Shown one piece after another: positions 8,845-16,624 of a stretch of 16,624 nucleotides of DNA (position 1 is the stretch's first letter; each line of letters starts with the position of its first letter). Both the position numbers and the translations under genes were made by a program. Origin of the DNA: Cerioporus squamosus (lineage: Eukaryota > Basidiomycota > Agaricomycetes > Polyporales > Polyporaceae); NCBI GenBank assembly GCA_022592435.1, contig JABYQS010000626.1, forward strand, positions 1 to 16,624. The letters run 5' to 3'. The notes beneath the pieces are model-generated. The model was given only the letters and a program-made list of their open reading frames with translations. It made no database searches and was not told where the DNA came from.

Positions 8845-11800
8845 CTAGTCCTCGACGTCGGTCATCGGACTGTCAGCCCCCAAGGGGTCCGCCTCCGAGG
8901 ACGCTTCCAGTTGAGCGGCGCGCATAGCAGCCTCGTCCTCTGCTTCCATCTCCGCGAGAGCGTCCCTGTTACGCATGTCTGTCAGCTCCCTACACTTGGA
9001 GAGGTTTTGCGCCGGCTTACTGGTACGCATTCCGACACTCGGTGCGGAGGCTGTTGTTCCGCCACCGCTGGTACTTGCTCGCAGGCGCGAGCATCTGCGC
9101 ATCGAGAGCTGCAAAGGACACGTCGAGGAGTCAGGAGGTCCGCCGTGTCAAGGGGGTGAGTGGGACCCACCGTCGTCCTCGCCGAGATACCGCAGGTCCC
9201 TCAGTCTCACCCACGCCCTGCGGACCGTCAGACAACATCCGCGCGACGGCCGACGCTGTGCACGTACCAGTTCTTGTTCTTGTTCTTCTTGCGGTCCTTC
9301 TCGTAGAACCGCACGAGGACCTTCGAGTTGTCCCCGGGCGCTGGACACCGCGCGAGCACGCTCCTGGGGACCTCTGCGTCGTCTTCTTCGAACACGACGG
9401 CGGGCCACCACGGATACGAATCTGCCGGTGCGGTGAGATCGTCAGCACAGCACGGCACCTCTGACCGCGAACGCGAACGCTTACCTAGCTTGGCCCATAC
9501 TGTGATTGCGATAGCTCGTCAGCAAAAGCAAAGAGACAGCATGAGAGACGTACCTAGCGTTCCGCCATCGACCTTCTCGCCCGGGCCCAGATTGATGACA
9601 CCAGGCTCGTCCGGTGCAGGAGCCCTCCACCTGTTGCCCCGGGCCGAGACTGGGGGCGGGGGAGGTGGTGCAGGAGCAGGAGCAGGCGTAGCAGGCTCCT
9701 TCACTTCTTCATCGCTCTCGAGCTCCGACAAATCTGTCAAGTCCGAATCCTCGTCCACGTCCATCGCATCCCTCGTCCGCGACGGTCCAGCAACCGGCTG
9801 GGGCTGGGGCTGAGGCTCGGGACTGGGCAGGCCCTTCGCGGGACGTTCAGCCGCAGCAGCCTCCGCGGCCTCGCGCTCGCGCTTCGCTTGCCTCTCGGCC
9901 TTGAGGCGCTGGTACTTCTCGCGCCGTATAGCTGGTGTATCGAGCGTTTCGATCCAGATGATCTTTCGGGGTGCCTTGTCTTCCTCCTCCTCCTCTTCCT
10001 CCTGCTTCCGCTCATGCTCTTGTGCGGGCTCTGGTGCCGGGGAGGGTGCGGGCCCCGCTTCCGCCGTTGAGTCTGGCACGGCTGTCGCGTGCGATTCGCC
10101 CTCTGGTTCTGCCGCTTGCACCGCAGGCGGTGCAGTCGGCGATGGCGCCTCTTGCGGCGGCTTGGCTTCATCCTCGGCCTGCTGCAGTATGGGTGCTTCG
10201 GGTACATCGATATGCGTGTCCTCTTCTGGCATGTCGACGGACGACTCCTGAGGCTTAGGAGACTCAGTTGCGTCCTTGTCCAGCGGTACCTCATGCTTGA
10301 GATCGGCAGAAGTCTCCATACGTTCCTCTTCTGGCGGTAGGTCAGGTTCTGCGACCGCAGCCTGAAGCTCGTCCACCTCCATTGGCACAACGTCGGCCAC
10401 CTGTTGATCAGGAGCAGGGGCTTCCGCTTCGACGACAACGGAAGGCTCGCTAGCAGGTTGAGGTTCTGGCGTCTCCTGGGCTTCAGCCGCTGGTGTGGCT
10501 TCGGGGCTTGGTGGCCTGTCCGGAGCGCTGGGAGACTCGTATACATCGGGAGCCTGCGGCATGTCTGTAGGCTCAGTATCCATGGCATCTTCGTCTACTG
10601 TCCGTGGCTCATCTGCAGACTCCGACTTCGCCTGAGGCATCACTGGAGGTTCCTCTGAATGGGCTTTCTGAGGCGACGAAGGTCCTGACGGATTGACGGG
10701 AACAGACGAACGTTCGGGAGCATCCGGTGAACGTGTTCGCGAATCCTCCTCCCGGCCGGGTGGCTCGTTGTCCACAGCGGGTGCAGGCATTTGCGGAGGG
10801 TCCATCTCTCCAGCGGGCTCCACGACAGAGGTACCGAGTGCAGCCTCAGGTTCGACAGAGACGGACTGTGCATCTGAAGGTGCCGGAGCGGGGCTGGGGT
10901 TCGACAACCGCGACTTGTCGTGAGCTGAATCGACATGTAAGCTCATTCTCAGCCTTAGAATAGGCCGATCCGACTTACAATGCTTCGCCCGCTTCCGCGG
11001 AGGCGGCACAGGACCTCTCTCGAGAGGGGCGCGCCCGCCGCGTCTCTGCTCGGGCGGCAAGATCCACCCGACCTCGAACATCTTGAACGACTGCCTGCTG
11101 TCGACGTCCTCCACCGTCGGCACCTCCTGGATCTTCTCCGCCGTCGACTTCCTCGCCCTCCTCGGCCGGTGCGAAGCAGGCGTCTGGGCACCAGACGACG
11201 ACGGTCCGGCAACGGAGTCCTCCGCCTCGGGCGTCTGAGTCTCTGACGCACCCCCAGTCGCCTCTGCCTCGAACGCCGCAGCGGCGGCCATGGCGGCGCG
11301 CGTGCGCGGGGCACGGAAGCCCGGGGATGCGTCGAGCGCGAGCTTGCGTTCGAGCTTCTTGCGCTCGCGGGCGGCTTTCATGTCGAACTTCGGCTTCGGG
11401 CCCCGTCGTTTCCGGATCTTCTGCCGGGGTGCTGGGAGGGGAGGCGGCGGAGGGGCTGGTGGCCGGACGAGCGGGAGCTCGTAGCTGAGGAAGGACTGGA
11501 TGGGTGCCGAGGTCATGACGAGATCTGTGTCCTGACGAATGGCTTCTTCCGACACCAGGAGGTTGAGGATATCGAGAGGAGGCTCAAGGTCACCTATTGA
11601 TGGACGATCTTCGTCAGCGGTCGCTGGCTCGAAGTCGCGGATTGATGGTCGATCCTTGTCGGGCACAGCTGGCTCAGGAGTAGCTTCGATGTTCGGTTTC
11701 TCCTCGTCCATAGGTTCTGTGCCAATGAGACTGATGTCCGCATCCGGAGGCACGATGTCGGTTGCAAGGGGGTCAGAAGCAGCAGGAGCAGCAGCGGTAG

Positions 11801-14217
11801 GTACAGGAGCAGCAGCAGGCTCCGAGGGGGCAAGATTGGGTTGTGATGAAGCAGAGGTCGGTTTTGAAGGAGGAGGATTTGTTTCGGAGGGAGCTGAGCT
11901 TGGCTCTGAGGGAATAGGATTCGCTTCTGAAGGGACGGGATGGTGCATCAGCCTGTCGAGCTTGGCCAGTTCGGCATCGGCTGCTGCTTGTATCCGGACT
12001 GCTGTCCTATAGAAAGGCGTGTTCGACTGATTGTAGGTCTTGGCATTGCTCAACACGAGATAGACGTCACGCTATTCAATTCAAGGGTCAGCGACAGTAA
12101 GGATTAGATCGAGATGCACAGACCTTGAACTCCGCTAAATCGAGGTACTCGTGTCGGTCAAGCTTGCTGTCGATCATGTCCCAACACATTGGTTTCTTGA
12201 TGATGTCGTAGTAGTCGGGAACATCAACCTTGCTGACCGGAGACTTGAAGTATTCCTGACGGTCGAGCCTATGATGGGATCATAAGGATATGTCTTCCAC
12301 GTGGAGCACGAGACGAGACGTACGACGTGATGTTCTCGAACGCTAGCCTGAGGAAACCCTCGTGCGGGAAGAAGAAATGCAGAAGTACGCTCTGTATAAC
12401 GTCTGCTTGGTCACGCTTATTCCGCTCTCGACGCTGGACAACATCGGCAATGATACGGAGTCGTTCGAGGTCCATCCGCAAGCGCTTCATGTGCTGCAGC
12501 AGGAAGTCAGTGTGAAGTGCAACAAGGCATGGAGGAGACATACATCGAGCTTCATAGCCTTCTCCTCGTCCGTCTGCTGCTTGCTTCCAGGTGACGCAGT
12601 CCAGGGTTCCAAATGCAACCGCTTCAGAAGAGGAGCCCCTCGGCGGGCTTCGCGCTTCAGGCTCCAGTATTTACACACCAGATTCACAAACTCTGGCTTG
12701 TGACGTATATGGATCTTCGAGATGTAATGGAGAATGCGGGTGACGATGATGCGGGGGACGAGAGGCGGACCGGGTTTGTACTGCTTGTTATATGCGCGTG
12801 CAGTCTTGTTGGACTTCGAACTGACATGAATGCCGTCACCGTCAGCGCCGTCGAGATGCTCGGCTCGAAGCATCGCATCCCTGGCTTCGGCTTGTTCGCG
12901 CTGACGTTAATCGGTCAATATGTATGCGGGTTCCATAGAATGTCGTAACGTACTGGTAAATGCTTCTCGCAGTAGCAGGCCAGAGTCGGTGCCTCAGAAC
13001 CTTGGCTGGCCTTCATTGGCATGAGGAACTTCTCCTTTCGCGCGCACGTCGCATGGAACGCCGTGAAGCAAGAGGCCTTGGTACATTGCACACACGCGCC
13101 GTACTTGACTTCACAAACCGAACACCTCTAGGACATCTTAGTAACGATTTAACCTGGAAGTTACACGCGATGCTAACCAGCTTCCACCGCTGCTTGGAAA
13201 TCTTTTCCACACCAGTGATGGGCTCCATGAAGACATCGTTCGCGATGCTTGTTTCCGGAATCCATATGGCGCACAGAAGATGTACCCAATCGCCGGAGAC
13301 TGTCTGCTTGAACGCGCCACCTTCGTTGGGACACAGAATGCAAGCCTACGGTGCACATAGTCAGGCTAATCCATCCGAAGTCTGGGAAGCTCGGTATTGC
13401 ACTCACGACTGGATTCTCGGGAGAGACGGTGCACTTCCTGCAAAGCCATTGACCTTCAGGAATGTAGGGTACACCATAGCAGTCTGGGCACGGGTGAGAA
13501 AGATCCATAGTGGCGAACTGGGATGGGGAGCGTACCTTGGTGGACAGCAAGGTTACAGCCGTCACAGAAGACGATGGCGTTCGTGTTTTCTCCCTCGGAG
13601 TCGTCGCAGATCGCGCAAGTCGAGTCTTCAGATGGAAGCGCCATGTCGTTCTTGGGAATGTTCTTGGTCTAGGGGAGCATGGGCCACTAGGGCACGTAGC
13701 GTCGCGGAGGAGCACTCACCAGGTCGAACCATTCCTTCTCCAGCCTGTCCATCACAATCTCAAAGGTTTCGTAGGAGACCTTGTCCAGCTGCTGGTTCTT
13801 CCTGTCCGTGTTGAGCGCGTCCAGCCATTCCTGGTCTGCAGCGAGTCAGGGTGCGTCGCGCGCGAGCGCGAGGATGAATAAGCGCACCTTGCTCGTCCAT
13901 GTCGTATTCCACCTGGACCGCGAGGTCGTCCTCCAGCGGCTCTGGAATACGCGTGAGTCTCCTACTGTTGTTCATCTAGTGAAGAAGCACGCACCGATGT
14001 AGCGGATGTAGTGCTCAGGGCGCTGGAACTCTGAGCCATCGTTGTCTGCGGATCCTCAGCTATGTTCAGCCTGAAGATACGCAACATACTCACAGCCATA
14101 CTGCTTCGCGATGTTATCATGCACGCCGGGGTTCTTCTGATTGACCTCGTCGGAGACCTTGACAAAGGAGACCTTTGGGAGGGGATTGGGGGCAGGCGAG
14201 GACACGCCGCGCGCCAT
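8845..14217 (-). CDS. NTO1: BRPF/Nto1-type scaffold of a NuA3/MOZ-like histone acetyltransferase complex
   Basis: This nuclear scaffold should link a MYST acetyltransferase to histone H3. I derive 18 exons: 14217-14094, 14045-13995, 13941-13888, 13835-13720, 13668-13536, 13483-13407, 13345-13178, 13127-12954, 12900-12544, 12493-12324, 12268-12124, 12071-10979, 10924-9554, 9499-9485, 9421-9268, 9217-9171, 9108-9021 and 8965-8845. All phases agree, giving 1485 residues. Residues 1-115 are the Epl1-like region ([27 protein letters not shown]). PHD1 has Cys4-His-Cys3 at 133-177 ([20 protein letters not shown]). A zinc knuckle follows (187-210), then an extended PHD2 (243-297). The bromodomain is about 476-545 with acetyl-lysine Asn537 in TYNQ. 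Residues about 560-1335 are disordered, rich in Pro, Glu, Ala and Ser. The PWWP domain (1345-1420) has [10 protein letters not shown]. The start at 14217 is preceded by an in-frame TAG and has ACC context. Confidence 0.94.
8966..9020 (-). other. Last NTO1 intron with two candidate acceptors
   Basis: The donor GTAAGC at 9020 is clear: reading through gives an immediate TAA after Tyr-Gln. The first acceptor (TGTAG) would make a 31-nt intron, and the second (GTAACAG, ending at 8966) a 55-nt intron. Both leave the same downstream frame. The longer one has a CTGAC branch-site match inside and a normal length, so I used it. Confidence 0.7.
9485..9499 (-). other. 15-nt micro-exon in the PWWP domain of NTO1
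   Basis: This exon reads TA TGG GCC AAG CTA G and supplies Trp-Ala-Lys-Leu plus two split codons. It lies between a 54-nt intron (9500-9553) and a 63-nt intron (9422-9484). Skipping it keeps the frame (15 is a multiple of 3) but would remove the first beta strand of the PWWP domain. Confidence 0.85.
10925..10978 (-). other. 54-nt in-frame (exitron-like) intron of NTO1
   Basis: The donor is GTAAGT at 10978 and the acceptor is GATTCAG ending at 10925, with a branch-site-like GGCTGAG between. The length is divisible by three and it has no in-frame stop, so retention would add 18 residues to the disordered region. Its length and consensus match the other introns of the gene, so I treat it as an intron. 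Confidence 0.7.
11583..11662 (-). repeat. Imperfect internal duplication in NTO1 (DRPSI-x-D-x-EP)
   Basis: Two copies of a 15-residue unit sharing DRPSI and EP lie next to each other in the disordered linker; the DNA copies are offset by 45 bp (ATTGATGG at 11596 and 11641). Just upstream in the protein, at about 11830-11950, a looser run of PSE-x-NP/PSEP units repeats about six times. Both look like repeat expansion in a tolerant linker. Confidence 0.7.
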
Positions 14218-14457
14218 GGTCTAGTACGCGCACTCCGTCAAAGCAGCTTTCAGATGTTCACGCCAGAGAAAGCGCGTCGGGGAGTCGGCGGAGAGCGTCG
14301 AGGGCGCAAGGTGGATGTGGCTCGCGGTCAAGGACGGTGAGGACGATGCGCGCGGCGACGCGGCGCAGGCGCTCTGGAGTCTGCGGCGAGCGCGCCTCAT
14401 CTTGGACATCGACCACGACGACGTCCTCGTCTCCATCCCCGCTCATCTCGCCTAGCC
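14218..14457. promoter_or_regulatory. Short divergent promoter between NTO1 and ARP2
   Basis: Only 240 bp separate the two start codons, so both promoters and 5' leaders must share this space. No clear TATA box is seen on either strand. The NTO1 start is preceded by TAGACC and the ARP2 start by CCTAGCC. Most of the interval is also an open reading frame on the minus strand. Confidence 0.6.
14258..14446 (-). CDS. Possible small upstream ORF of NTO1, 62 residues, unrecognised
   Basis: The frame begins MSGDGDEDVVVVDV and continues with an Arg/Leu-rich, probably helical stretch (RLRRVAARIVLTVLD). It ends 40 nt before the NTO1 ATG. Its third codon positions are almost all G or C, as in the real genes here, and the start has a purine at -3. 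In the next frame the sequence continues as WREHLKAALTECAY and stops at a TAG three bases before the NTO1 ATG, so one lost base could hide a roughly 75-residue protein. It may be an uORF, a small independent protein, or chance in GC-rich DNA. I recognise no family. Confidence 0.35.
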   Translation of the reverse strand: MSGDGDEDVVVVDVQDEARSPQTPERLRRVAARIVLTVLDREPHPPCALDALRRLPDALSLA

Positions 14458-15995
14458 ATGGACCCCTCAGTGCCTCTGGTCGTCGACAACGGTACCGGCG
14501 TGAGCTACACCTCCTGACTCTCGATGCTGAGCACCCGATACTCATCACCCCGCGCAGTTCGTGAAAGTAGGCTATGCTGGCTCCAATTTCCCAGAACATG
14601 GTGCGTACGCGATATGGAACATGCACGAGCAATTCAATACCTTAACATTGTCTCCAGTCTTCCCGTCCATCGTCGGTCGCCCCATCCTGCGTGCGGAGGA
14701 ACGCGTAGCAGGGTCCGCGGTGATCAAGGACGTCATGATCGGCGACGAGGCAGCAGAGAACCGGAACTACCTGCAGGTCACCCAGCCCATGGAGCACGGC
14801 ATTGTGCGCAACTGGGAGGACATGAAGCTGCTCTGGGACTATACCTTTGACGAGAAGCTCCGCGTCGATACCCGCGGCCGCAAGGTTCTCCTCACCGAAC
14901 CGCCTATGAACCCCAAGGTCAACCGGCAGCGGATGGCGCAGGTCATGTTCGAGGATTACGGGTTCCAGGGAGTGTACGTCGCTATCCAGGCTGTGTTGAC
15001 GCTGTATGCGCAAGGTGCGTCTGTGGAGGAAGACGGAGGAGTTGGGAGACTCATTCGTCTGCAGGTCTGACGACCGTGTCGTCGTCGACTCCGGAGACGG
15101 CGTCACGCACATCGTGCCCGTATACGACGGCTTCGCACTTCCACACCTAACGCGACGACTGGACATCGCTGGACGCGACGTGACTCGCTATCTGATCAAG
15201 CTCCTCCTTATGCGTGGTTACGCGTTCAACCGGACAGCAGACTTCGAGACAGTGCGGGAGATCAAGGAGAAGCTGTGCTACGTGAGCTACGACCTCGACC
15301 TCGACACGCGGCTAGCGGAGGAAACGACGACTCTTGTAGAGAGCTACACTGTGAGCAACCGCACTGATCGTCCAGTCCCTGAGCTACGTCCTGACCACCC
15401 CTCCAGCTTCCTGACGGACGTGTCATCAAAATCGGATCCGAGCGATTCGAGGCACCAGAGTGCATGTTCCAGCCCCACTTGGTAGACGTCGAGCAGCCCG
15501 GTGTAGCAGGTACAGCAGCGGAATTATATGTTGCACCGTACTATTGGCTGACTCCGCTGCAGAGATGCTCTTCCAGACGATCCAAACCGCAGCAGTCGAT
15601 GTCCGCTCTGAGCTCTACAAGCATATCGTCCTCTCCGGTGGTTCAAGTATGTACCCCGGCCTGCCAAGTCGACTCGAGAAGGAGATGAAGCAGCTGTACC
15701 TCACGCGCGTGCTCAACGGCGACCCCTCACGACTCAACGTGCGTCCATCCCTATGTCTCTTCTTTTACCTTTGTCTTTCACTCGCGCGTTGCCCGTACTG
15801 ACCTGACCGTCGAACGTGCAACAGAAATTCAAGATCCGTATCGAGGACCCTCCGCGCCGAAAGCACATGGTCTTCCTCGGTGGTGCCGTGCTCGCGGACA
15901 TCATGAAGAGCCGCGAAGAGTTCTGGGTGACGCGCGAGGAGTGGTTCGAGCAGGGCGTGCGCGCGCTCGACAAGCTCGGCCGCGGCGAGAACTAG
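14458..15995 (+). CDS. ARP2: Actin-related protein 2 (Arp2), one-base frame break in exon 4
   Basis: Arp2 is one of the two actin-like subunits of the Arp2/3 complex that nucleates branched actin at the cell cortex and endocytic sites. Exons are 14458-14499, 14558-14600, 14658-15014, 15065-15350, 15407-15509, 15563-15738 and 15825-15995, with six introns of 50-86 nt. Nucleotide-binding motifs are DNGTG near the start, [15 protein letters not shown], and [31 protein letters not shown] and [20 protein letters not shown] separate it from actin and Arp3. Exon 4 reads correctly only if one base, probably a G, is added near 15076 just before the phosphate-2 loop. With it every later phase closes and the product is 392 residues, the normal family length. 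As written, the frame ends early. Because the protein is usually essential and otherwise perfectly conserved, I favour a sequencing or assembly error. Confidence 0.96.
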
Positions 15996-16356
15996 AGTCC
16001 GTGTGGAGGTGAGGACATGCCGGGCATGCAGCGCACAACAGAGTCCGGACGGACGGACGGGTTTGGTAGTATTGTAATCATGCTGTAACAACTTCACTGA
16101 ATGACGGATTGCACACGCACCTTAGTTATCTGCTTGAGCTGCTGGTGCTGAGTGGGAAGGTTTGTCCCCTCTCGGCCTAATAACCAGCATGCCCTCAGGT
16201 GCTGACCAAGGGTTTCTCGGATGCTGGGATCACAATCGCGGGATGCACATACGGATAACTACGAACAAATACAAAGTACAACATGGAAACGGGTAACATA
16301 CAACAATATCCTATGTAGGCACGAGTCGTGTCCGTACAAAGATGCGGTCATTGACT
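15996..16356. other. Convergent 3' region between ARP2 and the right-edge gene
   Basis: This 361-bp stretch should hold the two facing 3' untranslated regions. A short (GGAC)3GG run is at 16047-16060. No gene, RNA or clear terminator hairpin was seen. Confidence 0.5.
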
Positions 16357-16624
16357 TCAACGCTCTGTGCGATAGTCGAGCGGCATATTCATGATGCTGG
16401 ACGCGTGGCGACGTGCATCCCTGCGCTGACCGACACTGGAGCCCTGCAGTGGAAGAGTCTCAGCGCGAACTACCGACATATGAGCGACTAGGAAGTCGGT
16501 CCCGTCCCAGGTCTGCTCCGAATCGACTGTCTCCGTTAACTGTGCAGACATGTTGATGCCTCTCCTCCGAGCAAACCCAACGAGTGCCTCCTCGGAGCGA
16601 CTGAACACCGCTGGAGGTACGCCG
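16357..16624 (-). CDS. C-terminal part of an unidentified protein, cut by the window edge
   Basis: The frame is open from the right edge to a TGA at 16357-16359, giving 88 visible residues. It includes ARRRGINMSAQLTETVD and DGTDFLVAHMSVVRAETL and ends near PLDYRTER. The mixture of charged and hydrophobic residues and codon use resemble a real protein rather than a shadow frame, but I do not recognise the family and no intron is evident. It faces ARP2 tail to tail. It could be the last exon of a longer gene. Confidence 0.5.
   Translation of the reverse strand, partial: GVPPAVFSRSEEALVGFARRRGINMSAQLTETVDSEQTWDGTDFLVAHMSVVRAETLPLQGSSVGQRRDARRHASSIMNMPLDYRTER

Noticed and set aside
9328..9813. 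Long plus-strand frames opposite the NTO1 3' exons (also 11539-12012)
   Set aside because: They are antisense shadows of the GC-rich NTO1 reading frame; the Gly/Ala/Ser-rich content follows from the Pro/Glu/Ala-rich codons opposite.
14458..15995. Conventional actin or Arp3 as the identity of this gene
   Set aside because: The [20 protein letters not shown] and [10 protein letters not shown] motifs and the 392-residue length are those of Arp2; Arp3 is longer with its own insertions.
1..16624. CRISPR array, insertion sequence, viral or defence cluster
   Set aside because: No regularly spaced repeats, transposase, integrase or reverse transcriptase motifs were seen, and the genes are spliced eukaryotic housekeeping genes.

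Overview
The window looks like nuclear DNA of a basidiomycete fungus, most likely an Agaricomycete. It has GC-rich coding sequence, many short introns (mostly 48-63 nt, GTRNGT...YAG), closely packed genes on both strands, and a serine-protease-like family that I know only from Agaricomycetes. The species cannot be fixed from the sequence alone.

Layout from left to right. 1-944: no supported gene. 945-2718 (+): a RIM2-type mitochondrial pyrimidine nucleotide carrier, four exons, with a 675-nt second intron and three frame breaks in exon 3. 2719-4264: about 1.5 kb with no gene I can support. 4265-4338 (-): tRNA-Ile with anticodon AAT. 4751-6507 (-): a chymotrypsin-fold serine-protease-like gene with several frame breaks. 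6508-7489: divergent intergenic region. 7490-8586 (+): POLD4/Cdm1, the small fourth subunit of DNA polymerase delta, four exons, intact. 8845-14217 (-): a 1485-residue BRPF/Nto1-type scaffold of a histone acetyltransferase complex (Epl1-like N-terminus, PHD-knuckle-PHD, bromodomain, PWWP), 18 exons, intact in every splice phase. 14458-15995 (+): actin-related protein 2 (Arp2), seven exons, one missing base in exon 4. 16357-16624 (-): the 3' end of an unidentified gene running off the right edge.

How the genes relate. They are housekeeping genes with separate jobs: mitochondrial nucleotide import, replication, chromatin acetylation and branched-actin nucleation. There is no operon or defence-type cluster. 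NTO1 and ARP2 are divergent across only 240 bp, and that gap also holds a 62-codon open frame. POLD4 and NTO1 converge, and ARP2 converges with the partial gene at the right edge.

The most useful observations are: (a) frame-breaking indels, dense in the RIM2 and protease genes, single in ARP2, and absent from about 5 kb of NTO1 and POLD4 coding sequence; (b) a BRPF-like architecture that places bromodomain and PWWP in one fungal protein; (c) a 54-nt intron in NTO1 that is open in frame if retained, a 15-nt micro-exon, and a last intron with competing acceptors; (d) the open frame inside the NTO1-ARP2 promoter. I found no convincing new multi-gene system, transposon, CRISPR array or viral sequence.
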